Below are positions 19,443-27,382 of a DNA stretch of 64,000 bases, one piece after another. The notes below the pieces were generated by a model. That model saw only the letters and a list, made by a program, of their open reading frames with translations. It was not told where the DNA came from and searched no databases. The position numbers were made by a program, and so were the translations under genes. Positions within the stretch are counted from its first letter, which is position 1, and every line of letters begins with the position of its first letter. Source of the stretch: Mycolicibacterium komanii (GTDB taxonomy: Bacteria > Actinomycetota > Actinomycetes > Mycobacteriales > Mycobacteriaceae); NCBI RefSeq assembly GCF_001050035.1, contig NZ_CVTA01000017.1, forward strand, positions 5,520 to 69,519, written 5' to 3'.

Positions 19443-19525
19443 AACATAGGTAATCTAATGCGAGCTTGGGGCCCACTGTGACGTGCACCTCGCTCACGCC
19501 CCACCCAGACCCGCCGCCCCACCCC

Positions 19526-19586
19526 CGCGAGCGCTCACTCTTGTACGCCATAGGCCTTCGAATACGTACAAGGTTGAGCGCTCGCG
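19526..19586. repeat. Long inverted repeat in the TetR-thioesterase gap
   Basis: Arms 19526-19547 and 19565-19586 are 22 bases each and complementary at 20 positions, with a 17-base loop; the outer part is CGCGAGCGCTCA/TGAGCGCTCGCG. It could form a strong hairpin ahead of the thioesterase gene, act as a binding site, or be a small palindromic repeat element. The GAGCG core recurs in hairpins at 28.1 and 36.0 kb. Confidence 0.75.
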
Positions 19587-19617
19587 CCATGTTTACCGGC
19601 GATTCGACAACCCTTAC

Positions 19618-19631
19618 TGGAACGTGTTCTA
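19618..19631 (+). promoter_or_regulatory. KstR-like box before the thioesterase gene
   Basis: TGGAACGTGTTCTA fits TnnAACnnGTTnnA, the operator described for the cholesterol regulator KstR. It overlaps the TAGTGC hexamer that would serve as a -10 for a leaderless GTG at 19643. Binding is inferred. Confidence 0.55.
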
Positions 19632-19639
19632 GTGCTTGC

Positions 19640-20266
19640 GTGGTGGAGTTCACCGACATCGGAGATGTGTCGGCGGTCGAGATCGACCGGCTGCGCGGCG
19701 TTTACGGCCCACTGGCCGATTCGGTCCGGGCGTTGATCGACGCGACGATCCGTACCGAGGTCGACGCCGACACGGTCGCGGCGGTCCGCGAGCAGATCGA
19801 CAGTGCGACGGCCGCGCTGCGGTCGCGGCAGATCGACGGTGCGTTCGGCGTGCGGTTCACCTCGGAGGGTGATCAGCTGCCGTGGGGGAATCCGGTGATC
19901 GGGCTTCGCAACCCGGTCGCGCCGCCGCTGACCATCGAGCACGACGACCACGGAGGCGTCTACACCGATTTCGAGCTCGGCGCCGCTTACGAGGGCCCGC
20001 CGGGACATGTGCACGGCGGGATCTCGGCGCTGATCCTCGACCACGTCCTCGGCGAGGTCGCCGCCAGCGCGGCGAGCCCCCGGTTCACGGGCACCATCAC
20101 GTTGCGCTATCTGCGCCCGACGCGCCTGGGACGGCTGCATGCGGAGGCGACGATCACCAGGACCGAGGGCATCAAGTCGTACGCGACGGGTTATCTCTCC
20201 GACGACGAGGGCGTCACCGTGGAGGCCGAAGGCGTGTTCATCCAGCCGAAGTGGGCTCGCGGATAG
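19640..20266 (+). CDS. PaaI/hotdog-fold acyl-CoA thioesterase
   Basis: 208 residues. The C-terminal half carries the hotdog thioesterase pattern YEGPPGHVHGGISALILDHVLGE, with the HGG turn and the following Asp, and later FTGTITLRYLRPTRLGRLHAEATI. It should hydrolyse an acyl-CoA or act on a related thioester in the cytosol. The N-terminal 100 residues are helical and less conserved. Two consecutive GTG codons at 19640 and 19643 are candidate starts; the long in-frame extension to 19466 runs through the inverted repeat and is not credible. The KstR-like box just upstream hints at sterol-linked expression. It converges on the FUSC-like gene, overlapping by 29 bp. Confidence 0.82.
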   Translation: MVEFTDIGDVSAVEIDRLRGVYGPLADSVRALIDATIRTEVDADTVAAVREQIDSATAALRSRQIDGAFGVRFTSEGDQLPWGNPVIGLRNPVAPPLTIEHDDHGGVYTDFELGAAYEGPPGHVHGGISALILDHVLGEVAASAASPRFTGTITLRYLRPTRLGRLHAEATITRTEGIKSYATGYLSDDEGVTVEAEGVFIQPKWARG

Positions 20267-22226
20267 CGGCGATGCCCGACAGGCTGCGGGTGATCGCTGC
20301 GATTTCGGACACCAATACGCGAGCGGCCCCGTCGTCGCCGGAGAGTCCGTCGGCCTTCTCGCGCACCTGCTGATTCGCCGCGGTCAACGCCCCGAGGTCA
20401 ACGGTCCACGGTGTCCCCGGATTCGGCGGCGCTCCCCGCAGCGCATCGACGAAATCGTCGACGGCGGCGATGAATTCGGGGGTCAGCGTCGCCGGCGGCC
20501 GGTTCGGCAGGTTGGCCTCGAGGGAGGTGCACGAGATGGTGACGGCGTTCAGCGCGGTGCGGTACGAGCGCAACCAACGACGCAACTCACGTGACTCCAT
20601 GCGGGTGGCACCCGACGCGGCCTCGAATCCGGCGCGGGCACGGTAGGCATGCTGCCACGCCGATGACACCGCGTCGGTCGGATGGTCGAGCGGATGAACA
20701 TAGGCTCTGACCACCGTTGCGGCGTAATCGATCTCGGTCTTGAGCAGTTCACCGGCGCGGTGGTGCAACCGCGTCAGCGCGTGGTCCGGCAGCGCGACGT
20801 GCGCCACGACCGCCAACCCGCCGCCGACGACGATCGAGAACAGCCGGTCCTCGAGCGTCGCCCCCGAGGTGACCGCGTCGATCTCGAGAAGGAAGACGAC
20901 CGCCGCAGCCAAGGCCGCACTGGTTGCGATGTATCCCGTCCTGGTCGCGGCGTACGTCGCGGCGAGGCACAGCGTGGCCACCGCGGCGGCGATCCACCCC
21001 GTGGGGTGCACCAGCATCACGATGACCGACGCGACGACGACGCCGGTGGCGATGCCCGCCAGTCGGCCGACGCATCGCGTGTAGGTGTGGGCGGTCTCGG
21101 GGCGCAGCACCATCAGCACGGTCAGCGCGATCCAGTAGCCGTGCGCGACGGGGGCGAATCGGTCCGCGCACGCGGCGACCGCGACGGCCGCGGACAACCG
21201 GATGGCGTGACGCAGCAGCGGCGACGTCAACGTCATGTGCGTGCGGACGGTGGTCAGCGCCGCACGCACGGGACTGATCACGTCCGGCCGGAAAAGATCC
21301 GGAAACCGCAACTCCGCCGCTTCGTGCAGCTGCTGCGAAAGCCGTTTCACCTCAGGGTTTTCCGGGTCATCCAACGCAGTCACCGCGGCATCCAGCCGAA
21401 CCAGTCCGTGCTCGGCGTTGCGCCTCGCCACATGGGTGTGATCGGCGATCGCGTCCATCACCTCGGCCGCCGCGGCCAGCACCCGGCAGACGTCGTCGCG
21501 CTGGCCCACCGGTGCGTCGCGCAGCATGCGCAGCGTCGCCATGATCCGTTCGGGCAGCCGGTGCCCGCCTCGGTACGCCTCGGGTCGACGGCTGGCCTGG
21601 GTGTCGATGAACGCATCGCGCAGCGACGGCATCAGCGACGCACCGGCGGGCGTCTCCTCGTGCTCGGCGGCCTGGCGCGCCTCCGCGGCCAGGGCCCCGT
21701 ACGCCTCGGCGAGGGCCCCGCGTTGAGTCCGCCACCGCTGCGGCGGCCACACCGCGATCAGCCCGGCCTGCAGGGCACCCGCGGCGATCGTCAGGGCGGT
21801 CGGGATGAGCACCGACGACGCGGTGGGCGCGAGCGGAGGAGCGATGGCGAGCAGGGCGCCGCCGGCGGCGGCCACGAGTCCCGCATTGTTGCCGACAGCC
21901 CACTGCAGGCCCGCCCCGAAGCACCACACGGCGAGCGCGGCGACGAACGCGACGTCGAACGAGGAGAGCAGGGCCCCGATGAAGACCGCGGCGCTCATCT
22001 GCGCGGTCACGATCAGCACACGCGCGATCCGGCCGCCGGGGCTGTCCTGCAGCGCGACCGCGCCCGCCACCGCCGCCGCGCCGGCCACCCACACAGCGGT
22101 CGCACCCGAATCCCACAACAGCGCGATCGAGGCGACCGCCAGCACGCCGAGCAGGCTCCGACTGACCGCCCCGGGTTCGGGCATGGCCGGCCGGAGGGCA
22201 TCGATGACCCTGCTGCGGGTGCTCAC
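20238..22226 (-). CDS. FUSC-family membrane protein (aromatic-acid/fusaric-acid exporter type)
   Basis: 662 residues with two hydrophobic bundles of about six segments each (roughly 20-165 and 335-480), separated and followed by soluble helical regions, the layout of the FUSC superfamily. The second bundle contains GYWIALTVLMVLRPETAHTYTRCVGRLAGIATGVVVAS, a typical FUSC core. Members export aromatic carboxylates or other toxic acids, but many are uncharacterised. The GTG at 22226 is chosen because the hydrophobic region starts soon after; the frame extends to 22340 without homology. It is divergent from the thiocyanate-hydrolase-like operon. Confidence 0.8.
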   Translation of the reverse strand: MSTRSRVIDALRPAMPEPGAVSRSLLGVLAVASIALLWDSGATAVWVAGAAAVAGAVALQDSPGGRIARVLIVTAQMSAAVFIGALLSSFDVAFVAALAVWCFGAGLQWAVGNNAGLVAAAGGALLAIAPPLAPTASSVLIPTALTIAAGALQAGLIAVWPPQRWRTQRGALAEAYGALAAEARQAAEHEETPAGASLMPSLRDAFIDTQASRRPEAYRGGHRLPERIMATLRMLRDAPVGQRDDVCRVLAAAAEVMDAIADHTHVARRNAEHGLVRLDAAVTALDDPENPEVKRLSQQLHEAAELRFPDLFRPDVISPVRAALTTVRTHMTLTSPLLRHAIRLSAAVAVAACADRFAPVAHGYWIALTVLMVLRPETAHTYTRCVGRLAGIATGVVVASVIVMLVHPTGWIAAAVATLCLAATYAATRTGYIATSAALAAAVVFLLEIDAVTSGATLEDRLFSIVVGGGLAVVAHVALPDHALTRLHHRAGELLKTEIDYAATVVRAYVHPLDHPTDAVSSAWQHAYRARAGFEAASGATRMESRELRRWLRSYRTALNAVTISCTSLEANLPNRPPATLTPEFIAAVDDFVDALRGAPPNPGTPWTVDLGALTAANQQVREKADGLSGDDGAARVLVSEIAAITRSLSGIAAIREPTSAG

Positions 22227-22473
22227 CCACTCATTCTGACCCCTGCACACGGCCGCTCGGGGTACCACACGCGTCAATTTCGGGTTGTTGCGGCGACATA
22301 GCCGACGACCTGCCGCGACCCTCGAACCGCGCCACCCCAAACATCATGTGCGACAGTGCAAACCCGCCGCCTCGCGAGACCCCGCTGGAGTCGGCGCCCT
22401 GATTTGCCTGCGATGACGCGATTTCGGGGTTAAAGTCAGCCGACGGGGTCGGTTCGCAGCAGCGGAGGTGCCG
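22227..22473. other. Gene-free divergent region before the thiocyanate-hydrolase-like operon
   Basis: About 250 bases between the FUSC-like start and the small ORF at 22474. No strong palindrome, riboswitch core or recognisable operator was seen; it must hold the promoters for both directions. No cobalamin-riboswitch consensus was found although the downstream enzyme is probably cobalt-dependent. Confidence 0.5.
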
Positions 22474-22611
22474 GTGGCGGATATCGCTATCGCGCGCGAA
22501 TCCGTAGCCGAGGATGACCCGCAGGTCCGAATCACCAATACCCCGTCTCATGGGAACCACCGAGCTGAACCGCGCGCGTCGACGCCGGGCCTACGAAGGG
22601 AATCGTCATGA
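22474..22611 (+). CDS. Possible 45-residue small ORF coupled to the hydratase operon
   Basis: GTG at 22474 has a GGAGG five bases upstream, and the frame stays open for 45 codons to a TGA at 22609-22611 that overlaps the ATG of the next gene (ATGA). This is the same coupling used by the other genes of the operon. The predicted peptide is polar, with an acidic N-terminal part and an Arg-rich C-terminal part, no signal peptide and no recognised family. It might be a leader peptide or a real small subunit, or simply a fortuitous open frame in GC-rich DNA. Confidence 0.35.
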   Translation: MADIAIARESVAEDDPQVRITNTPSHGNHRAEPRASTPGLRRESS

Positions 22612-23444
22612 GTACGGCGGCCGAGCGAGCAGCGCAACTCGAACTGGTGGCCCGGTTGAAGTCGGCCTATCCCGAACTGCCGGATGCGCCGACACCGGAT
22701 CTGCTCGATCACGACCGGATCACCGCGTATCTCAAACCCGTCCACGACGTCGGCGGTGAACCCGATGCGCCGATCAAGTACGAGAACAAGCAGTACGAGC
22801 TCTGGGAGCACATGACGTATGTCATCTGCGAAGTGCTGGCGTGGCGCGGTATCTGGCTTTCCGAGGAACGCCGCCGCATCGGCAACGTGGACGTGGGCAG
22901 GGCCGAGTATCTGGGGCTTCCGTATTACGGCCGCTGGCTGCTGGCTGTCGCTCGCGTCCTGGTCGAGAAGCATCACATCGGCCTGACCGAGTTGAGCGAA
23001 CGGATGGCCGAGGTCAACGCGCGCTACGAGGGCGGGCTGGCGGGCAAGAAGTTGGAAGCCAAGCCGAAGTCCGAGGGCGACGGGTCGGACGTCAAGCGCA
23101 ACGCCCATCACAAGCACGCGGTGGGCAAGGGTGACCCGCAGGTGTATGCCGGGAAGGCAGGCGATCCGAAGTTCAAGGTCGGCGACGCGGTCATCGTGCG
23201 CGAACTGCCGGTCATCTTCTACACCCGGACCCCGGAGTACGTGCGCGGGGCGCGCGGCGAGATCGCGACCGTCGCTTATGAAAGCCCGGCGGCCGAGGAC
23301 GAGACCTGGGACCGCCCGGCCAAACCGGAATGGTTCTACGTCGTGCGGTTCAACATGTCGGAGTTGTGGCACGGCTACACCGGCACCGGCGACGACGTCA
23401 TACAGACCGAGATCCCCGAGCACTGGCTGGAGGCCGCCAAATGA
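22608..23444 (+). CDS. Fused beta-alpha subunit of a thiocyanate hydrolase/nitrile hydratase-type enzyme
   Basis: 278 residues in two parts. Residues about 40-140 (VHDVGGEPDAPIKYENKQYE, LAWRGIWLSEERRR, YLGLPYYGRWLL) resemble the beta subunit of thiocyanate hydrolase, ScnB. Residues about 175-278 (GDPQVYAGKAGDPKF, YTRTPEYVRGARG, YESPAAEDE, EIPEHWLE) resemble its alpha subunit, ScnA. A charged Lys/Gly/His-rich linker (141-174) joins them. In known thiocyanate hydrolases these are separate genes, while nitrile hydratase has a single beta chain, so this is a fusion or ancestral form. It is the non-metal-binding partner of the next gene product. A ribosome site AAGGGA precedes ATG 22608. It overlaps the next gene by ATGA. 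Confidence 0.82.
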   Translation: MSTAAERAAQLELVARLKSAYPELPDAPTPDLLDHDRITAYLKPVHDVGGEPDAPIKYENKQYELWEHMTYVICEVLAWRGIWLSEERRRIGNVDVGRAEYLGLPYYGRWLLAVARVLVEKHHIGLTELSERMAEVNARYEGGLAGKKLEAKPKSEGDGSDVKRNAHHKHAVGKGDPQVYAGKAGDPKFKVGDAVIVRELPVIFYTRTPEYVRGARGEIATVAYESPAAEDETWDRPAKPEWFYVVRFNMSELWHGYTGTGDDVIQTEIPEHWLEAAK

Positions 23445-24154
23445 CACATCACGACCACGATCACGACCACGAGCGCACCGTCGCGCCGATGGTCGACGAG
23501 ATCACCGACTTCGAGGTGCTCGAGATCGCGTTGCGGGAACTGTGTATCGAGAAGGGCATCTTCACCGCCGAGGAACACCGCCGCTTCACCGAGTTCGCCG
23601 AACAGATCGGGCCCACTCCCGCCGCGACGCTCGTCGCCAGGGCGTGGGTGGATCCGGAGTTCAAGAAGCTCGCACTGGCCGAGCCCATGACCGCCAGCAA
23701 GGAGGTCGGCGTCGACTGGATGGAGCCCACGGGGTTCGGAACACCCAGCGACTTCACAGCTTTCGAAATCCTCGAGGACACACCGACACTGCACAACGTG
23801 ATCGTGTGCGCGCTGTGCTCCTGCTACCCGCGACCCATCCTGGGCAACTCGCCGGAGTGGTACCGCACGCCCAACTACCGCAGGCGCATGGTCCGCTGGC
23901 CGCGTCAGGTGCTGGCCGAGTTCGGGCTGTATCTGCCGGATGAGGTCACCGTCCGCGTACAGGATTCCAACCAGAAGCACCGGTTCATGGTGATGCCCAT
24001 GCGCCCCGCGGGCACCGAGGACTGGACCGAGGAGCAACTCGCCGAGATCATCACCCGTGACTGCCTGATCGGCGTCGCGTTACCCAAACCGGGCGTCACC
24101 ACCAACGTCATCACCGACACCCGTCCCGCCGTCCACCCCGCCTCGGAAGCATGA
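23441..24154 (+). CDS. Metal-binding gamma (catalytic) subunit, thiocyanate hydrolase/nitrile hydratase alpha type
   Basis: 237 residues, very like ScnC of thiocyanate hydrolase throughout: a His/Asp-rich start (HHDHDHDHE), PMVDEITDFEVLE, ARAWVDPEFKKL, the metal motif IVCALCSCYPRPILG, SPEWYR, YRRRMVRWPRQVL, DSNQKHRF and ITRDCLIGVALPKPG. Cys123, Cys126 and Cys128 should bind low-spin Co(III), with the last two oxidised to sulfinate and sulfenate. Cobalt-type enzymes usually have VCTLCSC; here Ala replaces Thr. The reaction is hydration of thiocyanate (to carbonyl sulfide and ammonia) or of a nitrile; similarity favours the former, but substrate is unproven. It is coupled to both neighbours by ATGA overlaps. 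Confidence 0.85.
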   Translation: MTHHDHDHDHERTVAPMVDEITDFEVLEIALRELCIEKGIFTAEEHRRFTEFAEQIGPTPAATLVARAWVDPEFKKLALAEPMTASKEVGVDWMEPTGFGTPSDFTAFEILEDTPTLHNVIVCALCSCYPRPILGNSPEWYRTPNYRRRMVRWPRQVLAEFGLYLPDEVTVRVQDSNQKHRFMVMPMRPAGTEDWTEEQLAEIITRDCLIGVALPKPGVTTNVITDTRPAVHPASEA

Positions 24155-24519
24155 GCGGCACACCGGATCCCGGTATCGAGCAGACGACGGTCGCCCCGCT
24201 CGAGGAGATCGTCGAGCGTAATCAGGTCTGGCCGCGGATGGCGGAGAAGTACGGGGTGGAAAACCCTGTGCCTCCGTGGAAGACGAGCCTGGACGGGCTG
24301 TGCGACGCGCTCGACCGGGCGGCATGCGATGCCGACATCCCGGACTTCAAGGCGCGCCGTGACGAAGAGGACGCCCTGACCGCGACGCGCTATGCCGAAT
24401 TGCCCTATCCCGAGAGCCAACTGGTGTCGTTGGCGCACTCGCTGGTGGCCCGCGGGGTGATCGACGAGAACGAACTGAGGCAGCGACTGGCCAGCATCCG
24501 CGAGCGGTTGGAAGCGTGA
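24151..24519 (+). CDS. Nitrile hydratase/thiocyanate hydrolase accessory-type protein
   Basis: 122 residues, third in a tightly coupled operon (ATGA overlap). The C-terminal part, YPESQLVSLAHSLVARGVIDENELRQRLASIRERL, is the helical layout shared by the N-terminal domain of nitrile hydratase beta chains and their activator proteins, which load cobalt or assist assembly. No metal-binding Cys motif like that of classical cobalt chaperones is present. A role in maturation of the two subunits upstream is inferred from position and resemblance. Confidence 0.62.
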   Translation: MSGTPDPGIEQTTVAPLEEIVERNQVWPRMAEKYGVENPVPPWKTSLDGLCDALDRAACDADIPDFKARRDEEDALTATRYAELPYPESQLVSLAHSLVARGVIDENELRQRLASIRERLEA

Positions 24520-24533
24520 CCGGCGTGACACGC

Positions 24534-24539
24534 TAAGTT
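24534..24539 (+). promoter_or_regulatory. Leaderless -10 for the EthD gene
   Basis: TAAGTT, six bases before GTG 24546, fits TANNNT at leaderless spacing; there is no Shine-Dalgarno sequence between. It separates transcription of this group from the hydratase operon, which ends 14 bases earlier. Confidence 0.55.
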
Positions 24540-24545
24540 CGCCTC

Positions 24546-25268
24546 GTGGAGAAAGTCATCGTCACGCTGCGGGCGCCCGATACCGACGACGCGTGGTGTT
24601 CGCGGGTGCGCGAACAGGTCGTGCCGGATCTGCTGGATCTCGGGATTCCAGGACTGGCGGTGAACGTGCGTGACGGCGTGGTGCGCGACTCGTTGATGAC
24701 CCTGACGACGCTCGACCCGCCGGTGATCGGCTTCGTCAGCTTGTGGACTCAACAGTCATACGGCGATCAGGTCGCTGCCGCGCTCGCGCGACTGCGGCGG
24801 GAGGCCGACGAGGTGGCGGCCTATCTGGTCACCGAATCGGTCCCGATGGCCCCACCGCACACCGCGCCGGGGGAGCGGACCGACGGGTTCGCCAATGTCG
24901 CGCTGCTGCGCAGGCCCGCCGACCTCGACGAGCCGACGTGGTTGCGGCGCTGGCACATCGACCACACTCCGGTGGCCATCGAGACCCAGTCGACGTTCGG
25001 ATACACGCAGAACGCGGTGGTGCGGGCACTGACGCCGGGCGCGCCGCCGATCTCGGCGATCGTCGAGGAACTGTTCCCCTCCGCTGCGCTGGCCGACCTG
25101 CACGCGTTCTTCGACGCGGCAGACGACGACGAGTTGGGCCAGCGCATGGAGCGGATGGTCGCCAGCACGGCTGCCTTCGGGGCGAACCGCGACGTCGACA
25201 CGGTTCCCACCAGCCGCTACGTGTACCGGACGCCGTTCGCGGAAAACGCTGTGGCCCAGGAGGTCTGA
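24546..25268 (+). CDS. EthD-domain-like dimeric alpha/beta-barrel protein
   Basis: 240 residues. The second half has an EthD-like pattern, RRPADLDEPTWLRRWHIDHTPVAIETQSTFGYTQNAVVRAL, typical of small ferredoxin-like (dimeric alpha-beta barrel) proteins; the first half (MEKVIVTLRAP...) may be a second, weaker copy. EthD domains assist oxygenase or degradation pathways, usually with unknown chemistry. Position before the PPOX gene and bacterioferritin matches Rv1874 of M. tuberculosis from memory. Its TGA overlaps the next ATG by one base (TGATG). Confidence 0.6.
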   Translation: MEKVIVTLRAPDTDDAWCSRVREQVVPDLLDLGIPGLAVNVRDGVVRDSLMTLTTLDPPVIGFVSLWTQQSYGDQVAAALARLRREADEVAAYLVTESVPMAPPHTAPGERTDGFANVALLRRPADLDEPTWLRRWHIDHTPVAIETQSTFGYTQNAVVRALTPGAPPISAIVEELFPSAALADLHAFFDAADDDELGQRMERMVASTAAFGANRDVDTVPTSRYVYRTPFAENAVAQEV

Positions 25269-25711
25269 TGACAACACTCGACGAGGCCGTCGCACTGGCC
25301 GCCGCCGACAACGGCCTCGCCGTGGTGTCGACATTGCGGGCCGACGGCACCATCCAGGCCTCACTGGTCAACGTCGGCAAGCTGACGCACCCGGACGGCG
25401 GCGCGCCGGTGCTCGGGTTCGTCACCTACGGCAGGGTCAAGCTGGCCAACCTTCGCGCCCGCCCTCAGCTGGCGGTGACCTTCCGCCAGGGCTGGCAGTG
25501 GGCGACCGTTGAGGGACAGGCCGAGCTCGCCGGGCCGGACGATCCGCAACACTGGCTCACCGAACCCGACCGGTTACGGCTGCTGCTGCGGGAGGTGTTC
25601 GAAGCCGCGGGCGGAACCCACGACGACTGGGCCGAATACGACCGTGTGATGGCCGAGCAGCGCCGCACCGTGGTGCTCATCGCACCCACCCGGGTCTACA
25701 GCAACGGGTAA
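25268..25711 (+). CDS. PPOX-class (pyridoxamine 5'-phosphate oxidase-like) F420/flavin protein
   Basis: 147 residues of split-barrel fold: LDEAVALAAADNGLAVVSTLRADGTIQASLVNVGKL at the start, then LGFVTYGRVKLANLRARPQLAVTFRQGWQWATVEGQAEL. These are the family's nucleotide-cofactor binding strands; mycobacterial members mostly use F420. The equivalent gene beside bfrA in M. tuberculosis is Rv1875. The substrate is unknown. Coupled to the EthD gene by TGATG. The track-length frame running upstream of 25268 is out of frame with EthD and not real. Confidence 0.82.
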   Translation: MTTLDEAVALAAADNGLAVVSTLRADGTIQASLVNVGKLTHPDGGAPVLGFVTYGRVKLANLRARPQLAVTFRQGWQWATVEGQAELAGPDDPQHWLTEPDRLRLLLREVFEAAGGTHDDWAEYDRVMAEQRRTVVLIAPTRVYSNG

Positions 25712-25715
25712 CGCT

Positions 25716-25721
25716 TAATCT
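25716..25721 (+). promoter_or_regulatory. Leaderless -10 for the enoyl-CoA hydratase gene
   Basis: TAATCT ends six bases before GTG 25728 and begins four bases after the upstream stop codon. It fits TANNNT and leaderless spacing; no ribosome site is present. Confidence 0.55.
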
Positions 25722-25727
25722 GCTGCC

Positions 25728-26498
25728 GTGGCTGAAACGACCCTGCGGATCGACGACGAGAACCGCGTCCGCACCCTGACCCTCAACCGGCCCGACGTGC
25801 TCAACGCGTTCAACGAGGAGCTGTATCTCGCGACCGCGACCGCACTGCGGGAGGCCGCCGAAGACGAGAACGTCGCGGTCGTCGTGCTCACCGGTGCGGG
25901 ACGGGCGTTCAGCGCCGGCAACGATCTCGTCGAGATGCAAAGGCGCATCACCGATCCCGCGTTCAACGAACAGGGCTCTCACTTCACCACGATGATCGAT
26001 GCGCTCGCCGATTTCCCGAAACCGTTGATCTGCGCCGTCAACGGCGTCGGAGTTGGTATCGGCGCAACGATTCTCGGCTACGCCGACCTGGCCTTCATGT
26101 CGACAACAGCGCGACTCAAGACCCCGTTCACGAGCCTCGGCGTGGCACCGGAGGCGGCGTCGTCGTACCTGCTGCCGCGCCTGGTCGGCCGGCAGAACGC
26201 CGCATGGCTGCTGATGTCGTCGGAATGGGTGGATGCGGACGAGGCGCAGCGGATGGGCCTGGTGTGGAAGGTGTGCCCACCCGAGGATCTGATGCGCGAG
26301 ACCCGGCGGCACGCCGAGATTCTGGCGTCGCGGCCGATCGCAAGCCTCATGGCGGTCAAGCAGACGATGGCGGCGCCGACCCGCGAGGGCATCGTCGCGG
26401 CGACGGCGAGGGAGAACGAACAGTTCGCGGTGCTGATGGGCGCCGCGGCGAACGCGAGCGCGCTGGCCGACTTCACCGGCAAGCGCGGATCTCAGTAG
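25728..26498 (+). CDS. Enoyl-CoA hydratase/isomerase (crotonase) family
   Basis: 256 residues with crotonase landmarks: LTLNRPDVLNAFNEEL, VVVLTGAGRAFSAGNDLVEM (first oxyanion-hole strand) and PKPLICAVNGVGVGIGATILGYADLAF (second). At the positions of the two catalytic Glu of classical hydratases the sequence shows GVGIGATI and LGVAPEAASS: the second Glu is kept (PEAAS), while the first is not obvious, so isomerase activity is as likely as hydration. It probably takes part in fatty or aromatic acyl-CoA breakdown. It converges on the Bfd gene 7 bp away. Confidence 0.85.
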   Translation: MAETTLRIDDENRVRTLTLNRPDVLNAFNEELYLATATALREAAEDENVAVVVLTGAGRAFSAGNDLVEMQRRITDPAFNEQGSHFTTMIDALADFPKPLICAVNGVGVGIGATILGYADLAFMSTTARLKTPFTSLGVAPEAASSYLLPRLVGRQNAAWLLMSSEWVDADEAQRMGLVWKVCPPEDLMRETRRHAEILASRPIASLMAVKQTMAAPTREGIVAATARENEQFAVLMGAAANASALADFTGKRGSQ

Positions 26499-26505
26499 CC
26501 CAGCT

Positions 26506-26703
26506 TCAGCGACTCACGGCCTTGGGCGCCGCGCCGTCGACCTCGCAATGGGCGGCGATGATGGCCCGAAGGGTGCGCCGGCAGCGCCCGCAGTCGCCGC
26601 CGGCCCCACAGGCCTCGGCGACCTGTTTGGACGTCCGCGCGCCGTTGGCGACGCACTCGGTGACGTCGTGGCTGGTGATCCCCATACACAGGCAGACAAA
26701 CAT
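26506..26703 (-). CDS. bfd: Bacterioferritin-associated ferredoxin (Bfd-like, 2Fe-2S)
   Basis: 65 residues, typical Bfd size. MFVCLCMGITSHDV gives the first Cys pair (CxC) and GAGGDCGRCRRTLRA the second (CxxC) for a [2Fe-2S] cluster. Bfd passes electrons to bacterioferritin to release stored iron as Fe2+. Its neighbourhood supports this: bfrA lies less than 1 kb away across an IdeR-like box. It follows the minus-strand gene at 26714-27346 by 10 bp and is probably co-transcribed with it. Confidence 0.88.
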   Translation of the reverse strand: MFVCLCMGITSHDVTECVANGARTSKQVAEACGAGGDCGRCRRTLRAIIAAHCEVDGAAPKAVSR

Positions 26704-26713
26704 GGCGCCCCCG

Positions 26714-27346
26714 TCAACCCTGCTCGTCGATGCTCATCAAGTGGGCAAAGCGGCCGATGAAGTGGGTGGGATAAGGACCCATCCCCACGTTGGACATCCA
26801 CTCCGCCGCGGCATCCGGGTGGTCGATCCAGTGCCTGGCGGCGGTCTCGTCCTCGATTTCCTGCAAGATCATGACTTCCTGCCCGTCGTCGAGCGCGCGG
26901 TAGACCCACACCTTGCGCACGCCGCCGCGCTTGAAGCGTTCGACGCCGTCGTGAATCTTGACCATCAGCGCCGATACGTCCTCCACCGACGACATGACGC
27001 CCACGACCACCCGTCCGACATGGTCGGCGGGCGACGGCGGGTAGAGGTCGATCTTCTCGACCACCTCGCCGCCGAAGATCGGTGGGATGTCGTCGACCCC
27101 GGCGACGTTGAACCACTCGAAGACCGCCGATGACCCCAGCACTTCGCGAACCGATTTGGCGTTGCGAATTCCGATTGTCACGAGGACGCGGTTGGGCTCC
27201 CAAATCGATTCGTATACGACGAGATGGTGGGCGCCGATCGACTGCAGATTATCGCGACGCTTTTTGAGCCATTTCCACATCCGCTCGACATCGGCGACGC
27301 GAAAGTCGCACGCGAGAATCAATGAGTGCAGATCGTACTGACCCAT
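26714..27346 (-). CDS. Conserved protein of unknown function beside the iron genes
   Basis: 210 residues, apparently two ferredoxin-like alpha/beta halves (MGQYDLHSLILACDFRVADVERMWKWL... and VVVGVMSSVEDVSALMVKIHDGVERFKRGGVRKVWVYRAL), suggesting a dimeric alpha-beta barrel. No catalytic motif is recognised. It begins about 40 bases downstream of the IdeR-like box and precedes the Bfd gene, so iron-regulated expression with Bfd is inferred. The ATG at 27346 is preferred over in-frame extensions because homology-like structure begins immediately. Confidence 0.6.
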   Translation of the reverse strand: MGQYDLHSLILACDFRVADVERMWKWLKKRRDNLQSIGAHHLVVYESIWEPNRVLVTIGIRNAKSVREVLGSSAVFEWFNVAGVDDIPPIFGGEVVEKIDLYPPSPADHVGRVVVGVMSSVEDVSALMVKIHDGVERFKRGGVRKVWVYRALDDGQEVMILQEIEDETAARHWIDHPDAAAEWMSNVGMGPYPTHFIGRFAHLMSIDEQG

Positions 27347-27382
27347 CGAATCGCCCTGTCTCCCTCGCAGCCTCGGCAACGG

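Noticed and set aside
22227..22607. Cobalamin or cobalt riboswitch before the hydratase operon
   Set aside because: No B12-box-like sequence or recognisable conserved core was found by eye.
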